Source of the DNA: Xylophilus ampelinus
GTDB taxonomy: Bacteria; Pseudomonadota; Gammaproteobacteria; Burkholderiales; Burkholderiaceae_C
Reading direction: 5' to 3'
Assembly: GCF_901875635.1 (NCBI RefSeq)
Contig: NZ_CABFMN010000096.1
Location: 1-58,571 of the forward strand
DNA: 58,571 nucleotides
The stretch's first letter is position 1. Each line of letters begins with the position of its first letter. Both the position numbers and the translations under genes were made by a program. Positions 1 through 7,908 of this stretch are shown one piece after another. The notes under the pieces are model-generated. The model was given only the letters and a program-made list of their open reading frames with translations. It made no database searches and was not told the origin of the DNA.

Positions 1-1151
1 GGCAGGCGCTGCGCGGCGCGCGCCGGCCACCAGCCGCCCACGCCCGCCGCGGCCAGCCCCAGCGCGCCGTAGAGCAGGGCGGCCGGCGTGCTCCATTGCA
101 GCCGCGGCGACACGCCGGCGAAGTAGCCGCCACCCAGGTCGCCGCCCAGCAGGCGCAGCGCGGCCCAGGCGAGCGTGCCGCCGAGCAGCAGCCCGGCCAC
201 GCTGCCCACGGCGCCCAGCAGCAGCGACTCCGCCAGCACCAGCCGCAGGCGCTGGCGCGGCGTCAGCCCCAGCACACCGAGCAGCGCGAACTGCTGCGCG
301 CGCTTGGTCACGCTCAGCGCCAGCACCGAGAAGACGAGAAAGGCGCCGGTGAACAGCGCCACCAGCGCCAGCACGGTGAGGTTGACGCGGTAGGCGCGCG
401 ACAGGTTGCTCGCACGCTCGGCCGCGTCGCCGGGTTCCGCCACCCGCACGTTGGCGGGCCAGCCGGGCAGGCGCGGCAGCGCGGCCACGAAGGCCGCACG
501 GTCGGTGCCCGGCGCGAGCCGCAGGTCGATGCGCGTGAGTTCGCCGCCCCGGCCCAGCAGGTCCTGCGCGGCGCCGATGTCCATCACCGCCAGCGCGCTG
601 CCGCCGGCGGCCACGGTGCCGGCAATTCGCAGGGGCGGCTGCCCGGTCGCCGCGCTGTCCAGCTGCAGCGTGGACGACGTGCCCGCAGCCTGTTGCGCGG
701 CCGGGTTGAGGAACGCGCGGCCCGGCGAGAGCATGGCGAAACGCGTGTCTTCGTCCGGACCCTGCGTGGGCACCGGCATCAGCGACGGCGCGATGCCGGG
801 CACCACCAGCGCGTCGATCCCAACCACCCGCAGGCCGAAGCGCCGGCCGTCGGGCGTGCGCGCAATGGCCTGCACCTCCAGCACCGGGCTCGCCAGCCGC
901 ACCTGCGGCAGCCGCGCCACCTGCGCATACACCTGCTCGTCGAAGCCGCCCTGCACCGCGCGCAGCTCCAGGTCGGGCTGGCCGTTGACCGAACGCACCG
1001 CGCCCTGGAACTCGTCGAGCGCCGAGGCATTGATCAGGTGCACCGAGAAGGCCAGCGCCACGCCCAGCATGACGGCCACCACCGCGGCCAGGTTGCGCCA
1101 CGGGTGGTGCCGCAGCTCTTGCCAGGAAAAGGTGCGCAGCAGGGCCAGCAT
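1..1151 (-). CDS. FtsX-type ABC transporter permease (3' end outside window)
   Basis: This is the inner-membrane permease half of an ABC transporter of the FtsX/MacB/YbbP type. The first 383 codons are present and the C-terminus lies beyond base 1. The start LLRTFSWQELRHHPWRN is followed by a membrane segment (AAVVAVMLGVALAFSVHLI), then a long periplasmic domain, then two or three further membrane segments near residues 270-375, the usual FtsX-domain layout. The likely ATPase partner is the minus-strand gene at 6215-6898, about 5 kb upstream with unrelated genes between. A CACAAT box (1158-1163, minus) ends six bases before the ATG, so the gene may have its own leaderless promoter. The substrate is unknown; lipoprotein or membrane-lipid handling is typical of the family. 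Confidence 0.85.
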   Translation of the reverse strand, partial: MLALLRTFSWQELRHHPWRNLAAVVAVMLGVALAFSVHLINASALDEFQGAVRSVNGQPDLELRAVQGGFDEQVYAQVARLPQVRLASPVLEVQAIARTPDGRRFGLRVVGIDALVVPGIAPSLMPVPTQGPDEDTRFAMLSPGRAFLNPAAQQAAGTSSTLQLDSAATGQPPLRIAGTVAAGGSALAVMDIGAAQDLLGRGGELTRIDLRLAPGTDRAAFVAALPRLPGWPANVRVAEPGDAAERASNLSRAYRVNLTVLALVALFTGAFLVFSVLALSVTKRAQQFALLGVLGLTPRQRLRLVLAESLLLGAVGSVAGLLLGGTLAWAALRLLGGDLGGGYFAGVSPRLQWSTPAALLYGALGLAAAGVGGWWPARAAQRL

Positions 1152-1157
1152 GGGGGC

Positions 1158-1163
1158 ATTGTG
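1158..1163 (-). promoter_or_regulatory. Candidate -10 box of the FtsX permease gene
   Basis: CACAAT on the minus strand ends six bases before the permease ATG at 1151, which would place transcription start at the start codon. No good -35 is seen. Confidence 0.35.
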
Positions 1164-1218
1164 GCCCCCGCATGGGCGACACCGGCGGCCCACGGGGAAC
1201 GACGCCGTCAGCGCCAGG

Positions 1219-2076
1219 TCATCCCGCGCGATTGACCAATTCGCCCAGCACCGTGGCCAGCGACACCGTGCCGTGCCGTGCCACGCCCTCGAAGCGCAGC
1301 CATCCTTCGTTGAAGCCGTCGAGCATGCGTGCGCGGGGCCCGGGGCGCTGCGCACCCTGCTGTCTGAAGCGGGCCTCCCACTCGGCGCGCGGAACGGGCT
1401 GCGCCCGCACCGGCCGGCCGAGCAGGGCGCCGAGCCCTGCGGCGATGTCGGCGGGCGACACGGGTGCCGGTCCTGCGAGTTCTACCACGCGCGGGCCGTC
1501 GCCGGGCGACAGCAGCATCTCCGCGGCGGTGCGACCCACGTCCTCCGTGGCCACCATGGGGATGGGGCGCTCCACGGGCTGCAGGTAGGCGTCGATCACG
1601 CCCGTGTCGCGTGCAGGCGCCACGTCCCACAGGGCGTTCTCCATGAACCAGGCCGGCCGGATGAAGCGCACGTCCAGCGGCAGGGCGCCCAGCGCGTCTT
1701 CCAGCAGGCCAAGCTGGGTCAGCAGGTTCTCCTGCGCGGCCTGAGCACCGATCGTGGACAGTGCCACCACACGGGCGGGGCGCGCCTGCGCCAGCGCCTG
1801 CGCGATGGCGCCGATCAGGCCGCGTGCCTCCGGAAAGCCCGGAGCCGGATCGAAGTTGGCGGGCAGCATGACGAACACGCCCTGCGTGTCCGCGAATGCG
1901 CTCGCCAGTGCCTGGGCATCGTCCAGCCTGGCGACGGCCACGTCGGCGCCCCGGTCCGTCCAGGGCGTGGCGCGCGCGGCATCGCGCACCACGGCGCGCA
2001 CGGGTTGATGGCGGGCCAGCAGGGCGCGCGCCACGGCGCCTCCCACCTGGCCGGTGATTCCGGTGACGGCATACAT
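1219..2076 (-). CDS. NmrA/SDR-family NAD(P)-binding oxidoreductase
   Basis: This 285-residue cytoplasmic protein has an atypical short-chain dehydrogenase (NmrA/NAD(P)H-quinone oxidoreductase-like) Rossmann fold. It opens MYAVTGITGQVGGAVARALL, a GxxGxxG dinucleotide-binding loop at residues 6-12, and later carries FIRPAWFMEN as in YtfG/NmrA-like proteins. The ATG at 2076 is chosen because the glycine loop must be near the N-terminus and AAGGAGC lies just upstream. It is transcribed away from the LysR gene, the classic pattern of a LysR regulator controlling its divergent target. The substrate is unknown; a quinone or electrophile reductase is a reasonable guess. Confidence 0.85.
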   Translation of the reverse strand: MYAVTGITGQVGGAVARALLARHQPVRAVVRDAARATPWTDRGADVAVARLDDAQALASAFADTQGVFVMLPANFDPAPGFPEARGLIGAIAQALAQARPARVVALSTIGAQAAQENLLTQLGLLEDALGALPLDVRFIRPAWFMENALWDVAPARDTGVIDAYLQPVERPIPMVATEDVGRTAAEMLLSPGDGPRVVELAGPAPVSPADIAAGLGALLGRPVRAQPVPRAEWEARFRQQGAQRPGPRARMLDGFNEGWLRFEGVARHGTVSLATVLGELVNRAG

Positions 2077-2116
2077 CGTCGAAGCTCCTTGCACCCGCAC
2101 CGTGCGGGCAATGGAC

Positions 2117-2183
2117 GCCATTCTGGAAAGCCAAACGCCATTTCTCAATGACATGGAAGTCATTCAATCAATGCCAGAATGGC
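2117..2183. promoter_or_regulatory. Nested inverted repeats in the SDR-LysR divergent region (candidate operator)
   Basis: Two inverted repeats lie between the divergent genes. The outer one is GCCATTCTGG (2117-2126) with CCAGAATGGC (2174-2183), a perfect 10-bp match. The inner one is AATGAC-N6-GTCATT (2147-2164). Paired dyads in this place fit LysR recognition and activation sites. The right outer arm abuts or overlaps the LysR start. Confidence 0.55.
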
Positions 2184-2187
2184 ATGC

Positions 2188-3108
2188 ATGGAGCGCTTCG
2201 ACGAACGCATGCTCAACGGCATGGGCGTGTTTGCCGCCATCGTGCGCAGCGGCAGCTTCGCCGCGGCCGCGGCACAGCTCGAGATGTCGCAGCCCGGCGT
2301 GAGCCGGTCGATCGCGCGGCTGGAAGCGCGGCTGGGCATCCGGCTGTTCGAGCGCAGCGCCCGTGCAGTGCGGCTGACCGACGAGGGCTGGCGCTTCCAC
2401 ACGCAGACGGCGCCGCTGCTCGCCGGGCTGGAGGAGGCCGCGGCCACGGCAGCCGGCGCGGCAACCACCGTGCGCGGACACCTGCGCGTCAATGTCGACC
2501 CCTACTTCTCGCGCCTCATCCTGGGGCCGCAGCTGGAGTCCTTCATGACCCGGCATCCCGACCTGCAGCTCGAACTCGCCACACGGCCCCAGCTCGGCGA
2601 CATGCTGTCAGAAGGCATGGACCTCGCGCTGCGCTTCGGCGAACCGCCGACGTCGAGCCTGGTGGCGCGCAAGCTGCTCGACACGCGCATCCTCACCGTG
2701 GCCGCGCCCGCCTACCTCGCGCGCCACGGCCATCCGGTGCGGCCGCAGGAACTGGCCGACGGCCGCCACGTGTGCATCGAGTTCCGTGATCCGCAGACCG
2801 GGCGGCCCTTCCCGTGGGAGTTCCATCGGCGCGGGCGGCGCATCGTCGTGCCGACCGGCGGCCGGCTGGTGCTCAACGACGCGGGCACCCTGCACAGCGT
2901 GTGCATCGCCGGCTACGGCATCGCGCAGATGATGGACCTGGGCGGCGGAGAGCTGCTGGCCAGCGGCGCCCTGGTGGCGCTCTTCCCGGACTGGGCCGAA
3001 GAGCGCTTTCCCCTCTATGCGCTGTACCCGTCGCGCCAGCACCTGCCCTCGAAGACGCGCGCCTTCCTGGACTTCGTGGTCGAGCTGACCCGAGGGCATC
3101 GCGGCTGA
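2188..3108 (+). CDS. LysR-family transcriptional regulator
   Basis: This is a 306-residue LysR-type regulator. The N-terminal winged helix-turn-helix reads VFAAIVRSGSFAAAAAQLE then SQPGVSRSIARLE (about residues 10-50), ending with GIRLFERSARAVRLT. The rest is the effector-binding domain (LRVNVDPYFSRLIL onward), of the usual length. I use the ATG at 2188 (MERFDERM). An in-frame ATG at 2179 adds three residues, and neither has a strong ribosome-binding site. It lies divergent to the SDR-type oxidoreductase with inverted repeats between them, so it probably controls that gene and itself. The effector is unknown. Confidence 0.9.
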   Translation: MERFDERMLNGMGVFAAIVRSGSFAAAAAQLEMSQPGVSRSIARLEARLGIRLFERSARAVRLTDEGWRFHTQTAPLLAGLEEAAATAAGAATTVRGHLRVNVDPYFSRLILGPQLESFMTRHPDLQLELATRPQLGDMLSEGMDLALRFGEPPTSSLVARKLLDTRILTVAAPAYLARHGHPVRPQELADGRHVCIEFRDPQTGRPFPWEFHRRGRRIVVPTGGRLVLNDAGTLHSVCIAGYGIAQMMDLGGGELLASGALVALFPDWAEERFPLYALYPSRQHLPSKTRAFLDFVVELTRGHRG

Positions 3109-3142
3109 GGACGCGAACCGCTCGGCTGGCCTGCCTGGGTTG

Positions 3143-3148
3143 TATAAC
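3143..3148 (+). promoter_or_regulatory. Candidate -10 box of the NrtR-like gene
   Basis: TATAAC lies about 25 bases before the TTG at 3173. If it is the -10, the upstream TTG at 3140 cannot be the start. Confidence 0.35.
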
Positions 3149-3172
3149 GCAACGATCGAACCGAGCCAGCCC

Positions 3173-3931
3173 TTGTCCGCATCGAACGCACCGCGCCCCA
3201 TCGTTCGCGCCCCGAACTTCCCGCGCCCCCTCGCCTCGGTCGACGTGGTGCTCTTCACCGTCCAGGCCGATGCGCTGCAGGTGCTGCTGGTGCGCCGCGC
3301 CGACGACAAGCGCGAACCCTTCCCTGGCCGGTGGGCGCTGCCGGGCGGCTTCGTGAACGTGGAAACCGACGCCAGCCTGCTCGACTGTGCGCTGCGCAAG
3401 CTGCGCGAGAAGACGGGTGCAATCACGCCCTACCTGGAGCAGCTCGGCAGCTGGGGCAATGCGACGCGCGACCCGCGCGGCTGGTCGGCCACCCACTGCT
3501 TCTATGCGCTGGTGCCGGCGGCATCGGTCGAGCTGCAGCGTGGTGCCAACGCCACCGAGGTGCGCTGGTTCGACGCGGATGGCGCGCTGCGCAAGCGCCT
3601 GGCCTTCGACCACGTCGAACTGCTGGCCGCAGCGCTGGCGCGCCTGCGCGGCAAGGTCGAGTACACCTCGCTGCCGGCCTTCCTGATCGAGGAACCCTTC
3701 ACGTTGCCGGCGCTGCAGCACGTCTACGAGGTCGTGCTGGGCCGCCCGGTGGACAAGAGCGCCTTCCGCAAGCGCATGCAGGGCGGCGGCTTCATGGAAG
3801 AGGCCGGCATGCGTGCCGCCGAGGCCGGGCAACTGGGCCGGCCCGCCATGACCTACCGCCTGCGCGACCGCTCGCAGGCGGCGCTGTTCCCGCGCACCTT
3901 CAACACCCGGGGCGCCGACGACGCGGGCTGA
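3173..3931 (+). CDS. NrtR-like regulator: Nudix domain with degenerate box plus winged helix
   Basis: This protein of about 252 residues has an N-terminal Nudix fold (ASVDVVLFTVQADALQVLLV, then ALPGGFVNVE) and a C-terminal winged helix (FTLPALQHVYEVVLGRPVDK, FRKRM), the architecture of NrtR/ADP-ribose-sensing regulators of NAD metabolism. The catalytic Nudix signature REUxEExGU reads RKLREKTGA, so two glutamates are lysines; hydrolase activity is probably lost and the domain would act as a ligand sensor. The start is uncertain: TTG 3173 is preferred because TATAAC at 3143-3148 looks like a -10, while TTG 3140 also opens the frame. No NAD gene adjoins it; the pnuC-nadR-like pair 26 kb away is a possible target. 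Confidence 0.75.
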   Translation: MSASNAPRPIVRAPNFPRPLASVDVVLFTVQADALQVLLVRRADDKREPFPGRWALPGGFVNVETDASLLDCALRKLREKTGAITPYLEQLGSWGNATRDPRGWSATHCFYALVPAASVELQRGANATEVRWFDADGALRKRLAFDHVELLAAALARLRGKVEYTSLPAFLIEEPFTLPALQHVYEVVLGRPVDKSAFRKRMQGGGFMEEAGMRAAEAGQLGRPAMTYRLRDRSQAALFPRTFNTRGADDAG

Positions 3932-4016
3932 AGCGGCCGGCGTTACCACCTCTGCCATATTGCCGCGGCATGCGGCCTTCGCGGATGCTGCGGCCTTCCA
4001 CCGGAGGCAGCCGCGC

Positions 4017-4541
4017 ATGGCCCAATTCACTGTCAACCCGAACCGCTTCGACCCGTACAAGGCCTTCAAATTCCGCGTGAAGTGGGACGGCCGCTACGTC
4101 GCCGGCGTGAGCCGCATCTCGGCCCTGCGGCGCAGCACCGAGGTGATCGAGTACCGCGAGGGCGGCGATCCGTCGTCGGTGCGCAAGTCGCCCGGGCGCA
4201 CGAAGTTCGACGCCATCACGCTGCAGCGCGGTGTGACGCACGACGCGGAGTTCGAGCGCTGGGCGCAGAAGGTCTGGAGCCTCGGCGGCGGCCTGGGCGC
4301 CGAGGTGTCGCTCAAGGACTTTCGCAAGGACCTGATGATCGAGCTGTACAACGAGGCCGGCCAGCTCGTGCTGGCCTACAAGGTGTACCGCGCCTGGGTG
4401 TCGGAGTTCGTTGCGCTGCCCGAGCTCGACGCCAACGCCCATGCCGTCGCGATCCAGCGCATCCGGCTCGAGAACGAGGGCTGGGAGCGCGACATCGACG
4501 TGGTGGAGCCGGCCGAGCCGTCCCTCGGTGGGCCGGCCTGA
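4017..4541 (+). CDS. Contractile injection system / phage tail tube protein (T4 gp19 family)
   Basis: This 174-residue protein resembles the T4 gp19-type inner tube subunit that phage tails and extracellular contractile injection systems (eCIS; Afp1/Pvc1-like) stack as hexamers. Family features seen are NRFDPYKAFKFRVKWDGRYV at the start, VSRISALRRSTEVIEYREG, a central KFDAITLQRGVTHD and the C-terminal IQRIRLENEGWERD. GGAGG lies just before the ATG at 4017. It is followed 30 bases later by an FQFNP adaptor-like gene; no sheath, baseplate, spike, AAA+ ATPase or toxin gene is present. The pair looks like an isolated fragment of, or spare parts for, an injection system elsewhere. Confidence 0.85.
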   Translation: MAQFTVNPNRFDPYKAFKFRVKWDGRYVAGVSRISALRRSTEVIEYREGGDPSSVRKSPGRTKFDAITLQRGVTHDAEFERWAQKVWSLGGGLGAEVSLKDFRKDLMIELYNEAGQLVLAYKVYRAWVSEFVALPELDANAHAVAIQRIRLENEGWERDIDVVEPAEPSLGGPA

Positions 4542-4571
4542 GCGGCGGGCCGGGCGATTAAGGAAGCGGCA

Positions 4572-5117
4572 TTGCTCAAGGCCGGCCTGCTCGTGCTGGC
4601 GCCCGACGGCGCTGCGGTGCGGCAGGCGCTCGTCTTCCAGTTCAATCCCGACACGCTCACGCGCCAGATCGGGCCTGCGCCCGGTGCCGCGCCGGGCGAG
4701 GCGGCTGCGGTGGTCGAGACGATCCGCGTCGAAGCGCATTTCGATGCCCTGGCCGCGCCAGCCGAGAGCCCGGCGCTGGCGAGCATCGCGCCCGTGCTGG
4801 CCGCACTCGAAGCGCTGTTGCTGCCCGAGCCCCACGCGCCGGCGCAGCGGCCGCTGGTGCTCTTCGCCTGGGGGCGGCAGCGCGTACAGCCGGTGTGCGT
4901 GCTGGCGCTGGACATCGTCGAACAGGCCTTCGACCGTGCACTGAACCCGCTGCGTGCGCAGGTCACGCTGCACCTGCGCGCGCTGTCGGCGCACGAACTC
5001 GGTGCCGACAGCCGCGGCGCGAAGCTGCTGGCTGCCCATGCGCGCACGCGCGCCGCGCTGGCGGCGCAGGTCGGGCCCCAGGGGCAGGAAGCGCTGGGGC
5101 TGGCTGCACCGCCTTGA
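4572..5117 (+). CDS. CIS tube-associated adaptor protein (FQFNP domain, no LysM)
   Basis: This 181-residue protein carries the FQFNPDTLTRQI signature near its N-terminus, typical of the tube/baseplate adaptor of contractile injection systems (Afp7/Pvc7 or CIS-tube domain), then LVLFAWGRQRVQPVCVLALD and a helical C-terminus. Afp7-type proteins normally end in a LysM domain; none is visible, so this is a short or truncated form. It starts at TTG 4572 with AAGGAAG at good spacing. It pairs with the upstream tube gene, and the product should sit between tube and spike or baseplate. No other assembly gene lies within the window. Confidence 0.75.
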   Translation: MLKAGLLVLAPDGAAVRQALVFQFNPDTLTRQIGPAPGAAPGEAAAVVETIRVEAHFDALAAPAESPALASIAPVLAALEALLLPEPHAPAQRPLVLFAWGRQRVQPVCVLALDIVEQAFDRALNPLRAQVTLHLRALSAHELGADSRGAKLLAAHARTRAALAAQVGPQGQEALGLAAPP

Positions 5118-5175
5118 CCGAATGCCCGCCGCGCCGGGCAGGGAAAGCCGGCACTGCGGTGTCACGCGCCGCGCC

Positions 5176-5181
5176 GACAAT
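5176..5181 (+). promoter_or_regulatory. Candidate -10 box of the GNAT gene
   Basis: GACAAT ends six bases before the ATG at 5188, predicting a leaderless message. Confidence 0.35.
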
Positions 5182-5187
5182 GGCGGT

Positions 5188-5955
5188 ATGTCCTTTTCCG
5201 TCGAAGCCATCGAACGCGCCACGCTGGCGGCCGTGCCGCCGGACACCCTCGAAGAGCAGCCCGGCTGGCTGGTGGCGCTGGACGCCGGTACCGTGGGCCG
5301 CGCCCACAGCGCGGCACCGCTGCACCACGGCGCGCCGGACCTGTCGCTGCTGCCGCTGATCGAGGCGCGCTACCGCGCGGCCGGCCTGCCACCGGTCTTC
5401 CGCCTGCCGGTCGAGACGCCGGCCTTCGCCAACTTCGACGCCGCGCTGCGCGAGCGCGGCTACGTCCCGTCGCGGCCCACCCTGGTCATGACCGGCAGCG
5501 CCGCGTCCATGGCCGCGGGCGGCAACGCCGAGGCGGTGCAGCTCGACACGCAGCCTGGCGACGACTGGTCGCGCGTGTACCTGGGCGAGGGCTTCGACCC
5601 CGTCGACGGCGCGCACCGCGTGCGGCTGCTGCGCCGTGCGCACGATGCGGTGTACGCCGGCGTGTGCCTGGCGCTGGAGCCTGGCATGCCCGAGCAGTTG
5701 GGCGCCGTCGGCTGCGCCTGCTTCAGCCACGGCCTGGTCGGCGTGCACGGCATGCGCACGCGTCCGCGCTTTCGCGGCCGTGGCCTCGCACGCCAGCTCA
5801 TGGCCGCGATGGGCGTCGAGGCCGAGCGCCGCGGCATCGCGGACGCCTTCCTGCAGGTGGAGGTCGAGAACTACCTCGCGCGATCGCTGTATGCGCGCAT
5901 CGGCTTCGAGCCGGCTTGGACGTATGTGTACTGGCAGCAGCCGGCGATGGGCTGA
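5188..5955 (+). CDS. GNAT-family N-acetyltransferase
   Basis: This is a 255-residue acetyltransferase with a GNAT domain in the C-terminal half. The acetyl-CoA loop is RPRFRGRGLARQL (R/QxxGxG/A, about residues 193-205), followed by ADAFLQVEVENYLARSLYAR and the motif-B-like IGFEPAWTYVYW. The N-terminal 110 residues (LDAGTVGRAHSAAP and so on) form a second, degenerate GNAT-like lobe, as in double-domain members. The ATG at 5188 follows a GACAAT box by six bases, so the message may be leaderless. The acceptor is unknown. It lies downstream of the tail-tube pair without obvious functional linkage. Confidence 0.85.
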   Translation: MSFSVEAIERATLAAVPPDTLEEQPGWLVALDAGTVGRAHSAAPLHHGAPDLSLLPLIEARYRAAGLPPVFRLPVETPAFANFDAALRERGYVPSRPTLVMTGSAASMAAGGNAEAVQLDTQPGDDWSRVYLGEGFDPVDGAHRVRLLRRAHDAVYAGVCLALEPGMPEQLGAVGCACFSHGLVGVHGMRTRPRFRGRGLARQLMAAMGVEAERRGIADAFLQVEVENYLARSLYARIGFEPAWTYVYWQQPAMG

Positions 5956-5959
5956 AGGG

Positions 5960-6136
5960 CTGAGCGACGATTCCGACGTCGTTGTTCACACCAAATACGT
6001 GACAGGAAACTATTGCTGCGACGGCACGCGTTGCACTTATGAGCTGTTGGCACCGGCATCGTTTCTGAGCTTCGAAGACCCGACGTACGACTATGACGCC
6101 CAGTTCGTACGAATCGGCGCGCTCCCTGCGCCCTAA
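5960..6136 (+). pseudogene. AT-richer coding fragment of unknown origin
   Basis: Just after the acetyltransferase stop an open frame continues, encoding about 58 residues that end YDAQFVRIGALPAP, with NYCCDGTRCTYELLAP in the middle. Base composition is visibly less GC-rich than its neighbours and the third-position pattern differs. No ribosome-binding site or convincing start is present; GTG 5998 is the only in-frame candidate close by. It reads like the 3' end of a foreign gene left at the right-hand border of the block between the ABC ATPase and permease genes. The family is not recognised. Confidence 0.3.
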
Positions 6137-6214
6137 TGAATTGGGCACAGGCCGACCTCCGAGGAACTTGACTGCATGACCGCGGGCATCTTCCAGCACA
6201 CCAAAGTGCACGCG

Positions 6215-6898
6215 TCACTGCACCCCCGTCGCCGTCAAGTGCACCACCCGATCCGCCCGCCCCGCCGCCGCCTCGGAATGCGTCACCAGCACCAGCGCCG
6301 CCCCCTGGCTGCGCGCCTCGGCGGCCAGCACGTCCATCACGCGGGCGGCGGTGGTGGGGTCGAGGTTGCCGGTCGGCTCGTCGGCCAGCAGCAGGGTGGG
6401 GCGGTGCACCAGTGCGCGCGCGATCGCCACGCGCTGCAGCTGGCCGCCGCTGAGCTGCTGGGGCAGGCGCGCGCCCAGACCGTCGAGGCCGACGACGCGC
6501 AGCATCTCCTGCACACGCATCTGCCGTTCGGCGGCGTCGGCTTCGCCCAGGAGCATCAGGGGCAGCGCGACGTTCTGCGCCACGTCCAGGTGCGGCAGCA
6601 CGTGAAAGGCCTGGAACACGAAGCCGACCTGGCGCCGTCGCCACAGCGCCCGCGCGTCGGCGTCGAGGGTGCCGAGGTCGGTGCCGTCGACCACGATGCG
6701 GCCGGCGTCCCAGTGGTCCAGGCCGGCCACGCAGTTCAGCAGCGTGGACTTGCCCACGCCCGACTCGCCCACGATGGCGACGAACTCGCCGGGCGCGACG
6801 TCGAAGCTCACGTCGCGGAACACGGCAACGCGATCGGGCGGCTCGCCGTAGTGCTTGGCGAGCGATTGGATGCGCAGGCGCGGCGCGGCGGTCGTCAT
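6215..6898 (-). CDS. ABC transporter ATP-binding protein (LolD/MacB/YbbA type)
   Basis: This is a 227-residue ABC ATPase. Walker A is [10 protein letters not shown] (residues 38-47), the Q-loop lies in [16 protein letters not shown], the signature is [15 protein letters not shown], Walker B is [12 protein letters not shown] and the switch histidine lies in [11 protein letters not shown]. The [11 protein letters not shown] form and length match LolD/MacB/YbbA-type subunits that pair with FtsX-like permeases, here probably the gene ending at the window start. The ATG at 6898 overlaps the miaA stop in ATGA (6895-6898), so translation is probably coupled to miaA. Spatial separation from the permease is unusual. 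Confidence 0.92.
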   Translation of the reverse strand: MTTAAPRLRIQSLAKHYGEPPDRVAVFRDVSFDVAPGEFVAIVGESGVGKSTLLNCVAGLDHWDAGRIVVDGTDLGTLDADARALWRRRQVGFVFQAFHVLPHLDVAQNVALPLMLLGEADAAERQMRVQEMLRVVGLDGLGARLPQQLSGGQLQRVAIARALVHRPTLLLADEPTGNLDPTTAARVMDVLAAEARSQGAALVLVTHSEAAAGRADRVVHLTATGVQ

Positions 6899-7908
6899 GT
6901 CGCGCAGGCTGCCGCCGCCATGCGTTGCACCGCCTGCGCGGTCGCGTCCGGTGCATCGCAGGCGATGACGGTGCGCGCCGGCATGCTGCGCAGCCAGGTG
7001 ATCTGCCGCTTGGCCAGCTGGCGCGTGGCGGCGATGCCCTTGTCGCGGAAGGCGGCGATGGCGGCGGCGTCGGGCCGGTCGCCTGCCGTGTCGAACAGCG
7101 CCCACGCCTGCCGGTAGCCGACGCAGCGGATCGCGGGCAGGTCGGCGTGCAGGTCGCCGCGTGCACGCAGGGCGCGCACCTCGTCGAGGAAGCCCGCGTC
7201 CAGCATGGCGTCGAAGCGTTGGGCGATGCGCGCGTGCAGCCAGGCGCGGTCCTGCGGTTCCAAGGAAAAAAGGGCTGCGGCGCCCGCCCCGCCTGCGGTG
7301 GCAGCTATGGTTTTTGTAGCATCCTGCATCGCAGCGGCACGCTGATGGAAGTCGGAGATCGGCCGCCCCGTGCTGTGCCACACCTCCAGCGCGCGCTGGA
7401 TGCGCTGGCTGTCGTGCGGCGCCAGGCGCGCGGCGGTGCGCGGGTCCACGTCCGTCAGGCGCGCGTGCAGCGCGGGCCAGCCGTGGGCGGCGGCCTCGGC
7501 GTCGAGCATGGCGCGCACGGCGGGGTCGGCGGCCGGCATGGCGTCGATGCCGTCGATCAGCGCCTTGAAGTACAGCATGGTGCCGCCTACCAGCAGTGGC
7601 AGGGCGCCGCGTGCACGGATGGCCTCGATGAGGCCCGTCGCATCGGCCACGAAGGCGGCGGCGCTGTAGCTTTCGGCGGGGTCGCGGATGTCGATGAGGT
7701 GGTGCGGCACCTGCGCGCGTTCGGCGGCGCTGGGCTTGGCGGTGCCGATGTCCATGCCGCGGTAGACCAGCGCGGAGTCGACGCTGACGATCTCCACAGC
7801 GCGGCGCGGCGCCAGGTGCGCCGCCAGCGCCAGGGCCGCGGCGGTCTTGCCGCTGGCGGTGGGGCCGGCCAGGCCGATCCAGCGCGGGGTGTCTCGGTCA
7901 GCGGCCAC
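6895..7908 (-). CDS. miaA: tRNA dimethylallyltransferase
   Basis: MiaA transfers dimethylallyl to A37 of tRNAs reading UNN codons. The P-loop [11 protein letters not shown] is at residues 11-21, followed by [46 protein letters not shown] and [11 protein letters not shown], all family hallmarks. At 337 residues it is longer than most. About 21 residues ([21 protein letters not shown]) are encoded by a dispersed repeat copy at 7258-7320, in the loop before [12 protein letters not shown]. The start is GTG 7908, with GGAG upstream, overlapping the end of the upstream MFS gene by 11 bases; GTG 7920 is an alternative. The ABC ATPase follows with an ATGA overlap. Confidence 0.95.
   Translation of the reverse strand: MAADRDTPRWIGLAGPTASGKTAAALALAAHLAPRRAVEIVSVDSALVYRGMDIGTAKPSAAERAQVPHHLIDIRDPAESYSAAAFVADATGLIEAIRARGALPLLVGGTMLYFKALIDGIDAMPAADPAVRAMLDAEAAAHGWPALHARLTDVDPRTAARLAPHDSQRIQRALEVWHSTGRPISDFHQRAAAMQDATKTIAATAGGAGAAALFSLEPQDRAWLHARIAQRFDAMLDAGFLDEVRALRARGDLHADLPAIRCVGYRQAWALFDTAGDRPDAAAIAAFRDKGIAATRQLAKRQITWLRSMPARTVIACDAPDATAQAVQRMAAAACAT
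7258..7320 (-). repeat. Two-hairpin dispersed repeat, copy B (inside miaA)
   Basis: Read on the minus strand it opens GCTACAAAAACCATAGCTGC, contains the GC-rich central dyad region and ends CTTTTTTCCTTGGAA. It lies sense to miaA and is translated in the phase beginning GCT ACA. Confidence 0.75.

Noticed and set aside
3140..3172. TTG 3140 as the start of the NrtR-like gene
   Set aside because: It overlaps a TATAAC box that looks like the gene's -10, and has no ribosome-binding site; TTG 3173 is preferred, though not proven.
5798..6211. A minus-strand ORF over the AT-richer gap after the acetyltransferase gene
   Set aside because: It runs antisense into the acetyltransferase gene, has no motif or ribosome-binding site, and the plus-strand fragment looks more protein-like.
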